A stretch of 64,000 bases of DNA from Rhodovulum sp. 12E13 (GTDB taxonomy: Bacteria; Pseudomonadota; Alphaproteobacteria; Rhodobacterales; Rhodobacteraceae): positions 1-64,000 of the forward strand of contig NZ_QPLK01000002.1 of NCBI RefSeq assembly GCF_003340565.1, read 5' to 3'. Under the pieces are notes generated by a model that saw nothing but the letters and a program-made list of their open reading frames with translations, did no database searches and was not told the origin of the DNA. How positions within the stretch are numbered: the stretch's first letter is position 1; every line of letters begins with the position of its first letter. Both the position numbers and the translations under genes were made by a program. This document shows positions 54,835-63,739 of the stretch, piece after piece.

Positions 54835-56319
54835 ATGAACGTTCGCGATCGTGTCGCCCCGGTCCTGACGCCCGATGGCCAGGCACCGGCGCTGTTCCGC
54901 GATGCCGAGGCCGCCGTCGACCGCCTGCAACAGCTCTACGACGGCGCCATCGGCTTCCTGCGCGGCCGCTTCGCCGATACGGTGCGGGCCGGCAAGCCCG
55001 ACACCCGCTTTCGCGCCTACTATCCCGAGATCCGCCTCACCACCACCAGCTTTGCCGAGGCCGACACGCGGCTGGCCTTCGGCCACGTCCCGTTGCCGGG
55101 AACGTATTCGACCACGATCACGCGGCCCGACCTGTTCCGCAACTACCTGATCCAGCAGATCGGCCTGTTGATCGAGAACCACGGGCAACAGGTCGAGATC
55201 GGGCCGTCGAAAACGCCCATCCCGATCCATTTCGCCATGGCGGGGGCCGACGACCCCACCGTGCCGCAGGAGGGGGCGCTCGACTTTCCGCTGCGCGACG
55301 TGTTCGACGTGCCCGACCTCGCCACGACGAACGACGCCATCGTCAACGGCTACGAGTTCCACCACGAGGACGGCTCGGGCGCGCTCGCCCCCTTCACCGC
55401 GCAGCGCATCGACTATTCGCTCGCGCGCCTGTCGCACTACACCGCGACGGATGCCGAGCACTTCCAGAACCACGTCCTGTTCACGAACTACCAGTTCTAC
55501 GTGCAGGAGTTCGAGGCCTACGCCCGTGTCGCGCTGGCCGATCCCGCAAGCGGCTACGAGAGCTTCGTCGGACCGGGCAACCACGTGCTGACCGATCCGC
55601 GTGGCATGCTGCCGGTGCCGCCCAAGCTGCCGCAGATGCCGACCTACCACCTCAAGCGGCCGAACGGCGCGGGGATCACGCTGGTCAACATCGGGGTCGG
55701 GCCTTCGAACGCCAAGACGGCGACCGACCACATCGCGGTGCTGCGCCCCCATGCATGGCTGATGGTCGGCCACTGCGCGGGCCTGCGCAACAGCCAGAAG
55801 CTGGGCGATTTCGTGCTCGCCCATGCCTATCTGCGCGAGGACAAGGTGCTCGACGACGACCTGCCGGTGTGGGTCCCGATCCCGCCGCTGGCCGAGATCC
55901 AGGTGGCGCTGGAGCAGGCGGTGGCGCAGGTGACCGAGCTGCAGGGCTTCGAGCTGAAGCGCATCATGCGCACCGGCACGGTCGCCACCGTCGACAACCG
56001 CAACTGGGAGCTGCGCGACCAGTCCGGCCCGGTGCAGCGCCTCAGCCAGTCGCGCGCCATCGCCCTCGACATGGAGTCGGGCACGATCGCCGCCAACGGC
56101 TTCCGCTTCCGGGTGCCCTACGGCACGCTTCTGTGCGTCTCCGACAAGCCGCTGCACGGCGAGCTGAAGCTGCCGGGCATGGCGTCGGACTTCTACAAGA
56201 CGCAGGTCGCCCGCCACCTGCTGATCGGCATCCGCGCGATGGAACGGCTGCGCGACATGCCCCTCGAGCGCCTCCACAGCCGCAAATTGCGCAGCTTCGA
56301 GGAAACAGCCTTCCTCTGA
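54835..56319 (+). CDS. amn: AMP nucleosidase
   Basis: Hydrolyses AMP to adenine and ribose 5-phosphate, controlling the adenylate pool. Start at ATG 54835 gives 494 residues (other in-frame ATG at 54775 adds 20 doubtful residues). N-terminal Amn domain (about 20-160, TRFRAYYPEIRLTTTSFAEAD) and C-terminal phosphorylase-like domain: VNIGVGPSNAKTATDHIAVL, WLMVGHCAGLRNSQKLGDFVL, the Glu of ALDMESGTIAANGFRFRVPYGTLL, cut here as ALDMESGTIAANG, and CVSDKPLHGELK. All expected motifs are present. It is followed by the HU gene with its own promoter. Confidence 0.95.
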   Translation: MNVRDRVAPVLTPDGQAPALFRDAEAAVDRLQQLYDGAIGFLRGRFADTVRAGKPDTRFRAYYPEIRLTTTSFAEADTRLAFGHVPLPGTYSTTITRPDLFRNYLIQQIGLLIENHGQQVEIGPSKTPIPIHFAMAGADDPTVPQEGALDFPLRDVFDVPDLATTNDAIVNGYEFHHEDGSGALAPFTAQRIDYSLARLSHYTATDAEHFQNHVLFTNYQFYVQEFEAYARVALADPASGYESFVGPGNHVLTDPRGMLPVPPKLPQMPTYHLKRPNGAGITLVNIGVGPSNAKTATDHIAVLRPHAWLMVGHCAGLRNSQKLGDFVLAHAYLREDKVLDDDLPVWVPIPPLAEIQVALEQAVAQVTELQGFELKRIMRTGTVATVDNRNWELRDQSGPVQRLSQSRAIALDMESGTIAANGFRFRVPYGTLLCVSDKPLHGELKLPGMASDFYKTQVARHLLIGIRAMERLRDMPLERLHSRKLRSFEETAFL

Positions 56320-56374
56320 TCGGCGCTCGGAGGCTCGAAAACCCTTGTTTTCTTGATTGACGCGCCACTAATCG

Positions 56375-56403
56375 TTGTGAGCGTGCGCTAGATGGCGTAG
56401 AAT
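56375..56403 (+). promoter_or_regulatory. Sigma-70 promoter of the HU gene
   Basis: TTGTGA (56375-56380), a 17-bp spacer and TAGAAT (56398-56403) give a good housekeeping promoter. Transcription should start near 56410, with a leader of about 45 nt that contains CCCCC-AAGAAAAA-GGGGG, a hairpin just before the ribosome-binding site GAGGAG. The strength fits an abundant nucleoid protein. Confidence 0.7.
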
Positions 56404-56453
56404 CACTGGATCAGACCCCCAAGAAAAAGGGGGGCGGACACGAGGAGACCCAC

Positions 56454-56744
56454 ATGGCCAACAAGCCGATGACTAAGACGCAGCTCGTCGCCGCGCTCGC
56501 CGACGAAATGGGCAGCGACAAGAAGACGGCGGGCGCCGCGCTCGACGCGATCACCGACATCGTCACCAAGGAGGTCGCCGGCGGCGGCGCCGTAACGCTG
56601 CCGGGCATCGGCAAGATCTACTGCCGCGAGCGCCCGGAGCGCATGGTGCGCAACCCGGCGACGGGCGAGCAGATCAAGAAGGAGGCCGACAAGCAGGTGA
56701 AGGTCACCATCGCCAAGGCGCTGAAGGACAGCGTCAACGGCTGA
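56454..56744 (+). CDS. HU-family DNA-binding protein
   Basis: 96 residues. Helical dimerisation part (MTKTQLVAALADEMGSDKKTAG) and beta-arm part: VTLPGIGKIYCRERPERMVRNPATGEQIK, cut here as GIGKIYCRERPERMVRNP and ATGEQIKK, including the RNPxTG DNA-intercalating tip. It is closer to HU than to IHF. The gene has its own promoter and a good terminator, so it is a single transcription unit. The single Cys in the beta-arm is unusual but tolerated. Confidence 0.95.
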   Translation: MANKPMTKTQLVAALADEMGSDKKTAGAALDAITDIVTKEVAGGGAVTLPGIGKIYCRERPERMVRNPATGEQIKKEADKQVKVTIAKALKDSVNG

Positions 56745-56770
56745 GGCTTGCCTCTCGCTGAAGTTTGCTG

Positions 56771-56800
56771 AAAGGGTCGCCCGCGCGGGCGGCCCTTTCT
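56771..56800 (+). terminator. Intrinsic terminator of the HU gene
   Basis: AAAGGG-T-CGCCCGC (56771-56784) pairs with GCGGGCG-G-CCCTTT (56785-56799) with a single T/G apposition, followed by CTCAC. The hairpin starts 26 bp after the stop codon and the tail overlaps the leader of the VOC gene. Confidence 0.88.
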
Positions 56801-56829
56801 CACTCCCGACCCGCCCATGGGAGGGCGTC

Positions 56830-57180
56830 ATGGCACAGGTGACCGGCATCGGCGGCGTGTTCTTCCGCGCGAAGGATCCCGAGCAGCTGGCCGGCTGGTA
56901 CGAGACGCATCTCGGCGTGGGCGGCGGCGAGGCGCCGTGGAGCCAGCAGGCGGGGTATACCGTTTTTGCTCCCTTCCCCGCCGATACCGATTACTTCCCG
57001 CCCGGGCGGGATTTCATGCTCAACTTCCGTGTCGACGACCTCGACGATCTGCTGGCCCGCCTCGCCGTCTTTGGAATCGCGGCCGAGCGGCGCGATGAAT
57101 GGGACGGGCCGCACGGCCGTTTCGCCCGCATCTACGACCCCGAGGGAAACCCGGTCGAGCTCTGGCAGCCGCCCTCCTGA
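56830..57180 (+). CDS. VOC-fold glyoxalase/bleomycin-resistance-like protein
   Basis: 116 residues from ATG 56830, with GGGAGGG upstream. VOC elements: IGGVFFRAKDPEQLAGWYETHLGV, cut here as VFFRAKDPEQLAGWYETHL, NFRVDDLDDLLARLAVFGI and the C-terminal IYDPEGNPVELWQP with the Glu metal ligand. The usual N-terminal metal-binding residue is not clear. It overlaps the following transporter gene by one base, so the two are coupled. Substrate unknown. Confidence 0.88.
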   Translation: MAQVTGIGGVFFRAKDPEQLAGWYETHLGVGGGEAPWSQQAGYTVFAPFPADTDYFPPGRDFMLNFRVDDLDDLLARLAVFGIAAERRDEWDGPHGRFARIYDPEGNPVELWQPPS

Positions 57181-58070
57181 TGGAGCTGCGCGCACTGGTC
57201 ATGGGGCTGGCCTTCGCGGTCATGTGGTCGTCGGCCTTTGCCTCGGCCCGCATCATCGTGGCCGATGCGCCGCCGCTCGCAGCGCTCGCCATCCGCTTTC
57301 TGATCTCGGGCACGCTGGCCGTCGGCATCGCTGCCGCGCTGGGTCAGACATGGCGGCTCACCAAGGGGCAGGCGCGGGCGACCGTCGTCTTCGGCCTGTG
57401 CCAGAACGCCCTCTATCTGGGGCTCAACTTCGTGGCGATGCAGACGGTCGAGGCCTCGCTCGCCGCGATCATCGCCTCGACCATGCCGCTGGCCGTGGCG
57501 CTCGCCTCGTGGCTGGCCTTCGGCGAGCGCCTGCCGCCGCTCGGTATCGCGGGGCTGGTGGCGGGCCTTGCAGGTGTCGCGCTGATCATGGGCACGCGGG
57601 TGCAGGGCGGGGCCGACCCCTGGGGGGTCTCGCTCTGCGTCGTCGGCGTGGTCGCGCTCACCTTCGCCACGCTGTCGGTGCGCGGCGCCTCGTCGGGCGG
57701 CAACGTGCTGATGATCGTGGGCCTGCAGATGTGGGTAGGTTCGGCAGCGTTGTTCGTGCCGGCCGTGCTGTTCGAGACGTGGGAGGTGCAACCGTCGTGG
57801 ACGCTCGCCGCCGCCTTCGCCTACACCACGCTGGTGCCCGGCCTCGCTGCGACGGTCGTCTGGTTCCTGCTGGTGGGGCGGATCGGCGCGACGCGGGCGG
57901 CCACGTTCCACTTTCTCAACCCGTTCTTCGGCGTGGCCATCGCGGCGCTGGTGCTGGGCGAGCGGATGGGCTGGACCGATCTCGCCGGCGTGGCGATCGT
58001 GATGGGCGGCATCCTTGCCGTTCAGCTCGCCCGGGCGGCGCCGGCGCCGCTGGCACCCGACAAGGGATAA
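57180..58070 (+). CDS. EamA/DMT-family membrane transporter
   Basis: 296 residues with ten predicted helices in two EamA repeats: N-terminal GLAFAVMWSSAFASARIIV, LAIRFLISGTLAVGIAA and QTVEASLAAIIASTMPL, second half VLMIVGLQMWVGSAALFVP and FHFLNPFFGVAIAALVLGER. Typical drug/metabolite exporter; the substrate cannot be inferred. The ATG uses the last A of the VOC stop codon (TGATG). Confidence 0.92.
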   Translation: MELRALVMGLAFAVMWSSAFASARIIVADAPPLAALAIRFLISGTLAVGIAAALGQTWRLTKGQARATVVFGLCQNALYLGLNFVAMQTVEASLAAIIASTMPLAVALASWLAFGERLPPLGIAGLVAGLAGVALIMGTRVQGGADPWGVSLCVVGVVALTFATLSVRGASSGGNVLMIVGLQMWVGSAALFVPAVLFETWEVQPSWTLAAAFAYTTLVPGLAATVVWFLLVGRIGATRAATFHFLNPFFGVAIAALVLGERMGWTDLAGVAIVMGGILAVQLARAAPAPLAPDKG

Positions 58071-58157
58071 GGCCGGGCGCCGGCGGGGCAGGCGCGCACG
58101 GCCGCCCTCGCGCCGGGCGCCGCCGGACCGGAACAGCGCGCGGGAACCTCGCCGGCC

Positions 58158-59258
58158 TCAGCCGATGCGGCCGCGGATGCCGCCGGTCTGGGCGCGGTCG
58201 AGGAGCAGGTGGTCGAGCAGCACACAGGCCATCATAGCCTCGCCCACAGGCACTGCGCGGATGCCCACGCAGGGGTCGTGCCGGCCCTTGGTGACGATCT
58301 CGGTTTCCGCTCCGCCCGTGGTGATCGTGCGGCGGGGGGTGAGGATCGACGAGGTGGGCTTGACCGCGAAGCGCACCACGACGTCCTGTCCGGTCGAGAT
58401 TCCGCCGAGGATTCCGCCGGCGTGGTTGGACGAATAGACCGGCCCGCCCGCGCCCATGGCGATCTCGTCGGCATTCTGTTCGCCCGTGAGGGCCGCGGCC
58501 GCCATCCCTGTGCCGATCTCGACGCCCTTGACCGCGTTGATCGACATCATCGCCGCGGCGAGGTCGGCATCCAGCTTGGCGTAGATCGGGGCGCCGAGGC
58601 CGGGGGGCACGCCCTGCGCCACCACCTCGATCGTGGCACCCACGGAACTGCCCGACTTGCGCTGGGCGTCGAGATAATCGGCCCATTCCACGGCCGCGGT
58701 GGCGTCGGGCAGGAAGAACGGGTTCTTGTCGATCTCGCCGAGATCCATCCGGTCCCGGTCCAGCCGCTTCGGCCCCATCTGCACCATGTAGCCGATGATC
58801 CGCAGCTCTGGTGCCAGCGCCGTCAGCGCCGCGCGGGCGACGCCGCCCGCGGCCACCCGCGCCGCCGTCTCGCGCGCCGAGGAGCGGCCGCCGCCGCGAT
58901 AGTCGCGCAGGCCGTATTTCTGCCAGTAGGTGATGTCGGCATGGCCGGGGCGGAACTTGTCGGCGATCTCGGAATAGTCTTTCGACCGCTGGTCGGTATT
59001 GCGGATCATCAGTTGTATCGCGGTGCCCGTCGTCACCCCCTCGAACACACCCGACAGGATCTCGACGGCGTCGGCCTCCTTGCGCTGGGTGGTGTAGCGG
59101 CTCTGCCCGGGCTTGCGCCTGTCGAGCCACACCTGCAGATCGGCCTCGGTCAGCGGCACGCCGGGCGGGCAGCCGTCGATCGTGGCGCCGAGGGCGGGCC
59201 CGTGGCTCTCGCCCCAGGTGGTGACGCGGAAGACGTGACCGAACGTGTTCAGGCTCAT
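58158..59258 (-). CDS. aroC: Chorismate synthase
   Basis: 366 residues; last step of the shikimate pathway, converting EPSP to chorismate with reduced FMN. Landmarks: [59 protein letters not shown], cut here as [14 protein letters not shown] and [21 protein letters not shown] (given as [16 protein letters not shown]), and [15 protein letters not shown] with [12 protein letters not shown]. Complete and typical. It is leftward and stands alone, convergent with the EamA gene. Confidence 0.97.
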   Translation of the reverse strand: MSLNTFGHVFRVTTWGESHGPALGATIDGCPPGVPLTEADLQVWLDRRKPGQSRYTTQRKEADAVEILSGVFEGVTTGTAIQLMIRNTDQRSKDYSEIADKFRPGHADITYWQKYGLRDYRGGGRSSARETAARVAAGGVARAALTALAPELRIIGYMVQMGPKRLDRDRMDLGEIDKNPFFLPDATAAVEWADYLDAQRKSGSSVGATIEVVAQGVPPGLGAPIYAKLDADLAAAMMSINAVKGVEIGTGMAAAALTGEQNADEIAMGAGGPVYSSNHAGGILGGISTGQDVVVRFAVKPTSSILTPRRTITTGGAETEIVTKGRHDPCVGIRAVPVGEAMMACVLLDHLLLDRAQTGGIRGRIG

Positions 59259-59344
59259 GGGGCGCGCTCTCCTTCCCCGCCCGTCTAACGGGGCGGGAGC
59301 GGCCCCTCAAGCGATCATCCCGGCAGGAACGGGACGTGCGGCGC

Positions 59345-59803
59345 TCAGCCGGCCATGTCCTCGACGCGGGTGCCGTCCGGCCCGATCAGGTACCATTCGC
59401 CGCCGAAGCTCTCGACATGGTTGCCTCGTGGTGGCTCGCCGGCAGTGTCGCGCTCGAACGTATAGAGCGGCCAGCCGTTGTAGGTGGCGACGGAGCGCCG
59501 GTCGAATTCGACGGTGCCGGCCATCTCCGCGTTCACGTCGTCGCCAAGACGCACGTCGCCCTCGACCTCGACAGGCGGCCAGACCTCCCTGCACTCGACC
59601 GGGCACGAGAGGACGGGCGGCTCCCCGTTGCCCTGCGTGTCGGTGGTGAAGAGGTAGACGGGCTTGCCCTCGGGGCCGACGAGGTAGTCGCCGGTTTCGG
59701 CGACCGACAGCGTCGCCCGGCCCTCCTGAGCCGAGACGTGGGCGGCGAGGCCGGCCGCGACCAGCGCGGCGAGGGGAAGGGCGGTTGCAGTGCGGGGGGG
59801 CAT
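59345..59803 (-). CDS. Secreted protein with repeats of the COG4315 type
   Basis: 152 residues from ATG 59803; a cleavable signal peptide (LPLAALVAAGLAAHVSA) and then two repeats of the predicted lipoprotein family with a Y-x-(F/W/Y)-x-x-D pattern: LVGPEGKPVYLFTTDTQG and TYNGWPLYTFERDTAGEPP. It lacks a lipobox Cys, so it is probably soluble in the periplasm. Two Cys (LSCPVECREVWPP) could form a disulfide. Function unknown; it is located 86 bp to the right of aroC and 147 bp from petC. Confidence 0.85.
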   Translation of the reverse strand: MPPRTATALPLAALVAAGLAAHVSAQEGRATLSVAETGDYLVGPEGKPVYLFTTDTQGNGEPPVLSCPVECREVWPPVEVEGDVRLGDDVNAEMAGTVEFDRRSVATYNGWPLYTFERDTAGEPPRGNHVESFGGEWYLIGPDGTRVEDMAG

Positions 59804-59889
59804 GGCAAACTCCGGTGCTGGTCGGATCTGATCCGCCGGGGCAACGGCAGGCCGTGACGCGTGTTCCGCTCCTCCGGGGGAGCTGCGCA

Positions 59890-59920
59890 ACGAGAAAGGG
59901 CGCGCCTGGCAGGCGCGCCC
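59890..59920 (-). terminator. Intrinsic terminator of the petABC operon
   Basis: On the minus strand GGGCGCGCCT (59920-59911), loop GCC and AGGCGCGCCC (59907-59898) form a perfect 10-bp stem followed by TTTCTCGTT. It ends 31 bp downstream of the petC stop. Confidence 0.85.
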
Positions 59921-59950
59921 CACTCATCGCGTCGTCGCTGGCGCGAGATG

Positions 59951-60763
59951 TCACTCGGCCGGCGTTTCCTTCGCGCGGGCCTTGATGGGGGCCCAGAGCC
60001 GCTTGTTGGTGAGATACAGCAGCACCGTCAGAACGCCGAGGAAGATCACGGCGGCGAAGCCGGTCTGCTTGCGCGCCATCATCTTGGGCTCGGCCGTCCA
60101 CATCAGGAAGGCTGCCACGTCCTGCGCCTGCTGCTCGATCGTCGCCGCGGTGCCATCCTCGTAGAGGACGTCGTCGCCGTAGAAGACGGGGGCCATCTGC
60201 GTCCAGCCGCCCGGGAAGACGGTGTTCTCGTAGAGCAGCGTGCCCGCCTCCATCCTGTCCTCGCCGGTATATCCGCTGAGGTAGGACGCGATGTATTCCG
60301 GGCCGCCCATACCCTTGAAGAGCTGGGCGAGGCCGGTGCCATAGGGGCCGCTGAAGCCCGCCCGCGCCTTGGCCATCAGGCTCAGGTCGGGCGCACCCTC
60401 GAACTGGCTCTCGGGAAAGTGGTCGACCGGCGTGGCCGGGCGGAAGCCACCGAAGCCGCCGTCGAGTTCGGGATCGAACACCTCGAACATCTCGGCATAG
60501 GCGCGCACCTGATCTTCCGGCAGGCCGGGGCCGCCCGGGTCGCCCAGCGTGCGGAACGGCACGTAGCGCAGGCCGTGGCACGCCGAGCAGATCTCGGTGT
60601 AGACCTGCATGCCCCGCTGGAGCTGCATCTGGTCGTAGGTGCCGAACGGCCCCTCGAACGAGAAGTCGTAATCGGTCACCTGGCCTGCCTCGCCGGCAGC
60701 CATCGCCCCCCCGGCCGTCAGGCCGAGGGCAGCGATCACGGAAAGGGTGAGGTTTCTGAACAT
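59951..60763 (-). CDS. petC: Cytochrome c1 of the bc1 complex
   Basis: 270 residues starting at ATG 60763 with a Sec signal peptide ([17 protein letters not shown]). Covalent haem site CSACH, followed by [10 protein letters not shown]; the axial Met is in [12 protein letters not shown], and the C-terminal anchor helix is [18 protein letters not shown]. Electron carrier from the Rieske protein to cytochrome c in the periplasm. It follows petB by 20 bp and ends the operon. Confidence 0.96.
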   Translation of the reverse strand: MFRNLTLSVIAALGLTAGGAMAAGEAGQVTDYDFSFEGPFGTYDQMQLQRGMQVYTEICSACHGLRYVPFRTLGDPGGPGLPEDQVRAYAEMFEVFDPELDGGFGGFRPATPVDHFPESQFEGAPDLSLMAKARAGFSGPYGTGLAQLFKGMGGPEYIASYLSGYTGEDRMEAGTLLYENTVFPGGWTQMAPVFYGDDVLYEDGTAATIEQQAQDVAAFLMWTAEPKMMARKQTGFAAVIFLGVLTVLLYLTNKRLWAPIKARAKETPAE

Positions 60764-60783
60764 CTGTCTTGCGTCCTTTCCGG

Positions 60784-62133
60784 TCATTCCGCGGGCGTCG
60801 GCGCCGCGACGGCATCGTCGTCGTCGTCACGCTCCACGTACTTGGCCTTGAAGTCGTCCTCGATCGTCGCGGGCTGCGGCAGCGGCTTCTCGATCACGCC
60901 GAGCAGCGGCAGGATTACGAGGAAATAGGCGAACCAGTAGGTCGAGCCGATCAGCGCGATGTAGGGGTAGATCCCCTCGGCCGGCATCGCCCCCGCCCAC
61001 ATCAGGACGAAGAAGTTGACGACGAAGAGAGCGAACCACCACTTGAACATCGGACGGTAGCGACCCGAGCGCACCGACGACGTGTCGAGCCACGGCGCCA
61101 GCGCCATCACCACGATCGCGCCGAACATCGCCAGCACGCCGAAGAACTTGGCGTCCACGATGCCGAAGGTGATCCAGTCGACGAACATCACCAGCCACAC
61201 CTCGGAGTCGAAGGCGCGCAGGATCGCGTAGAACGGCAGGAAGTACCATTCGGGCACGATGTGCGCCGGCGTCACCAGCGGATTGGCCTCGATGTAGTTG
61301 TCGGGGTGACCGAGATAGTTCGGCATGAAGCCCACGATGGCGAAGAACACCACCATGATCACGCCCAGCGCGAACAGGTCCTTCATGACGAAGTAGGGCC
61401 AGAACGGCACCGTGTCGCGTTCGGCCTCGTCCTTCGAGGTGCGCCGCACCTCGACCCCCGTCGGGTTGTTGTTGCCCGTCGTGTGGAAGGCCCAGATGTG
61501 CACGACCGTCAGGCCCGCGATCACGAACGGCAGCAGGTAGTGCAGCGAGAAGAAGCGCTGCAGCGTCGCGTTATCCACCGCCGGGCCGCCCTGCAGCCAC
61601 ACCAGGATCGAGTCGCCCACGAAGGGGATCGCGCCGAACAGGCCGGTGATCACGGTGGCGCCCCAGAACGACATCTGCCCCCAAGGCAGCACGTAGCCCA
61701 TGAAGGCGGTGCCCATCATGCAGAGGTAGATGAGGATGCCGATGATCCACGTGATCTCGCGCGGGCTCTTGTAGGAGCCGTAGTAGAGATTGCGGAAGAT
61801 GTGCGCATAGACCGCGACGAAGAACAGCGACGCGCCGTTCTGGTGCAGGTAGCGCAGCATGTGGCCGCCGTTCACGTTGCGCATGATGTGCTCGACCGAG
61901 GCGAAGGCCAGGTCGACATGCGGCGTGTAGTGCATGGCCAGCACGATGCCGGTGACGATCTGCAGCACCAGCGCGACGGTCAGCACGATCCCCCAGATCC
62001 ACATCCAGTTCAGGTTCTTGGGGGTGGGGATCATGATCGTGTCGTAGATCAGCCCGACGAGGGGCAGGCGGCTGTGCAGCCACTTCTCGCCCCGGCTCGT
62101 CGGCTCGTAATGGTCGTGGGGAATTCCGGACAT
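60784..62133 (-). CDS. petB: Cytochrome b of the bc1 complex
   Basis: 449 residues from ATG 62133; eight membrane helices. The two pairs of haem-ligand His are in [21 protein letters not shown] and [19 protein letters not shown], cut here as [33 protein letters not shown] and [10 protein letters not shown]. The quinol-site motif [13 protein letters not shown] is intact. Acidic C-terminus ([12 protein letters not shown]). It lies 22 bp after petA. Central to respiratory, and if present photosynthetic, electron flow. Confidence 0.97.
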   Translation of the reverse strand: MSGIPHDHYEPTSRGEKWLHSRLPLVGLIYDTIMIPTPKNLNWMWIWGIVLTVALVLQIVTGIVLAMHYTPHVDLAFASVEHIMRNVNGGHMLRYLHQNGASLFFVAVYAHIFRNLYYGSYKSPREITWIIGILIYLCMMGTAFMGYVLPWGQMSFWGATVITGLFGAIPFVGDSILVWLQGGPAVDNATLQRFFSLHYLLPFVIAGLTVVHIWAFHTTGNNNPTGVEVRRTSKDEAERDTVPFWPYFVMKDLFALGVIMVVFFAIVGFMPNYLGHPDNYIEANPLVTPAHIVPEWYFLPFYAILRAFDSEVWLVMFVDWITFGIVDAKFFGVLAMFGAIVVMALAPWLDTSSVRSGRYRPMFKWWFALFVVNFFVLMWAGAMPAEGIYPYIALIGSTYWFAYFLVILPLLGVIEKPLPQPATIEDDFKAKYVERDDDDDAVAAPTPAE

Positions 62134-62155
62134 CTCTGTGCTCTCCCTCAATCAG

Positions 62156-62722
62156 TCAGCCGAGCAGGATGGTCACGTCGTCGACGAATTCTGCTGCCGG
62201 GATGGGCAGGTTCTCGGGCGCGGGCCCCCTGCGGATGCGGCCCGACGAGTCATAGTGCGACCCGTGACAGGGGCAAAACCACCCGCCGAAATCGCCGGCG
62301 CCATCGCCGATCGGCACGCAGCCGAGGTGGGTGCAGACGCCCCACTGGACGAGCCATTCTCCGGATTCGTCGAGGGCGCGGTTCTCGTCGGTCGCCGGCA
62401 CGTTGCCGGGGATGTTCACGTTCCGCGCGATCTTGTCGGGAAGCGAGTCGACGTCAACGGCGCGCGCCTCGGCGATCTCCTCCTCGGTGCGACGGCGGAT
62501 GAAGACCGGCTTGCCGAGATACTTCACGGTCATCTGGCTGCCGACCTCGATGGTCGAGATGTCGACCCGGATGGTCGAGAGGGCCTGAACGTCGGCCGAC
62601 GGGTTCATCTGGTTGACGAGGGGCCAGATCGCCGCGCCGGCGGTCACGGCCCCGGCCCCCGCGGTGGCATAGTAGAGAAAATCGCGGCGCGAGCCGCCGC
62701 CGTGGTCTTCTGCCTGGGACAC
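62156..62722 (-). CDS. petA: Rieske iron-sulfur protein of the bc1 complex
   Basis: 188 residues with a GTG start at 62722 (GGGAG upstream). Twin-arginine signal anchor [16 protein letters not shown], followed by the periplasmic Rieske domain: [2Fe-2S] ligands in CTHLGC and CPCHGS with the disulfide Cys, and [15 protein letters not shown]. First gene of petABC. In many Rhodobacterales it is called fbcF. The open frame extends upstream but the Tat motif fixes the start. Confidence 0.96.
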   Translation of the reverse strand: MSQAEDHGGGSRRDFLYYATAGAGAVTAGAAIWPLVNQMNPSADVQALSTIRVDISTIEVGSQMTVKYLGKPVFIRRRTEEEIAEARAVDVDSLPDKIARNVNIPGNVPATDENRALDESGEWLVQWGVCTHLGCVPIGDGAGDFGGWFCPCHGSHYDSSGRIRRGPAPENLPIPAAEFVDDVTILLG

Positions 62723-62799
62723 GTGGCTACTCCCTTCTTGCTCGTATCGTCGGATAGAGTCCGCGCAGGGCGTACCCGTCCTCGCCGACCTTGGCGGGG

Positions 62800-62828
62800 T
62801 ATCTAGAGGGCGGTTGGCGAACAGTCCA
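62800..62828 (-). promoter_or_regulatory. Candidate promoter of petABC
   Basis: On the minus strand TGGACT (62828-62823), a 17-bp spacer and TAGATA (62805-62800) are the best -35/-10 pair in the 270-bp gap before petA, about 78 bp upstream of the GTG. The match is only moderate. The rest of the gap contains GC-rich palindromic DNA near 62935-62990 (two AACGGGGCGGA units) but no gene. Confidence 0.35.
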
Positions 62829-62992
62829 CCGGACACGCGCGCACAGATGCGGCAGGTTGTCGCGATTGGGGCGCTAACATCAGCCAGTGTGCCGATCCGA
62901 CCGCGCGTCGCGTCCTTCCGGCCGCGTCGGCGCCGCCTCCGGGCCGGCCCCGAACGGGGCGGAAGCCCGTCCCCCAACGGGGCGGATGCCGG

Positions 62993-63610
62993 TCAGCCGG
63001 GCCGGGTTGCCGCCAGCGCCGGCCGCTCGGCGAAGCGCGCCTCCCATGCCGCGAGGGCTGGCCGCCCCTGCCGCCAGTCGCGCCCGTCGTGGCGCAGGTC
63101 GAGGTAACCGAGGGCACAGGCGACGGCGACCTGCGCCATCGTCAGACGGCCGGCGAGGTGCGGCATCCACCGGTCCTCGAGCGCGTCGAGCGCGCGGCTC
63201 GCCTTGCCCCACTGCGCCTCGACCCACTCCGCGCTCACCCCCTCGGGGGGGCGGCAGCGGTGCTCGTAGACCATCAGCACGGCGGCATCCATGATCCCGT
63301 CGGCCAGCGCCTCGAGCGTCAGCACCTCCCACAGGCCGGCCTCGGGGTAGAGGCCGCCGCCGGCGCGCGCGTCGAGGTAGCGGCAGATCACCCGGCTGTC
63401 GAAGAGGGTCGGCCCGTCGGGGCGCACCAGCGCGGGGATCTTGCCCAGCGGGTTGACCGAGATGCGCCGCGGGTCCGGCGTGGTCGGCGTGGCCTGCGTG
63501 TCGATCAGCTCCACCTCGTCGGCGTGGCCGGTCTCGATCAGCGTCACGACCGCCTTGCGCGCGAAGGGCGAGGCGGGGGTGTGGTACAGCTGGAGGGGGC
63601 GCGCGCTCAT
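62993..63610 (-). CDS. Glutathione S-transferase family protein
   Basis: 205 residues. Thioredoxin-fold N-terminal domain with LYHTPASPFARKAVVTLIE (Ser in the PFARK region), NPLGKIPALVRPDGPTLFDSR with the conserved cis-Pro and Glu/Asp-Ser glutathione site, and a helical C-terminal domain with LTMAQVAVACALGYLDLR. Substrate unknown. The start overlaps the stop of the 22-residue gene (ATGA). Confidence 0.92.
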   Translation of the reverse strand: MSARPLQLYHTPASPFARKAVVTLIETGHADEVELIDTQATPTTPDPRRISVNPLGKIPALVRPDGPTLFDSRVICRYLDARAGGGLYPEAGLWEVLTLEALADGIMDAAVLMVYEHRCRPPEGVSAEWVEAQWGKASRALDALEDRWMPHLAGRLTMAQVAVACALGYLDLRHDGRDWRQGRPALAAWEARFAERPALAATRPG

Positions 63611-63675
63611 TCGCCCGGGCCCACGAGGATGTAGAGCACGACCTTCGCCGCGATGACCAGGGCGATAATCCGCAT
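63607..63675 (-). CDS. 22-residue hydrophobic peptide, coupled to GST gene
   Basis: ATG at 63675 preceded by AAGGAGAGCGCC, a strong ribosome-binding site, begins MRIIALVIAAKVVLYILVG and ends PGE, giving a 22-residue peptide with one membrane helix. Its TGA overlaps the GST ATG by 4 nt (ATGA), so it is translationally coupled. This is too short for routine gene calling. It could be a small membrane protein or a leader that tunes GST translation. I recall similar tiny peptides before GST genes in this order, but cannot verify that here. Confidence 0.65.
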   Translation of the reverse strand: MRIIALVIAAKVVLYILVGPGE

Positions 63676-63739
63676 GGCGCTCTCCTTTCGTCGTGGCGTA
63701 GGCGACGGCGGGGCGCTGATCAACCGCTTCCGTGCGCCG

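Noticed and set aside
60769-62502. 577-codon frame on the plus strand over petB
   Set aside because: Rich in His/Arg/Asp and antisense to cytochrome b; not a protein.
59951-62722. petABC plus isoprenoid genes as evidence for phototrophy
   Set aside because: These genes also serve respiration and general metabolism; no puf, puh, bch or crt gene is present in the window.
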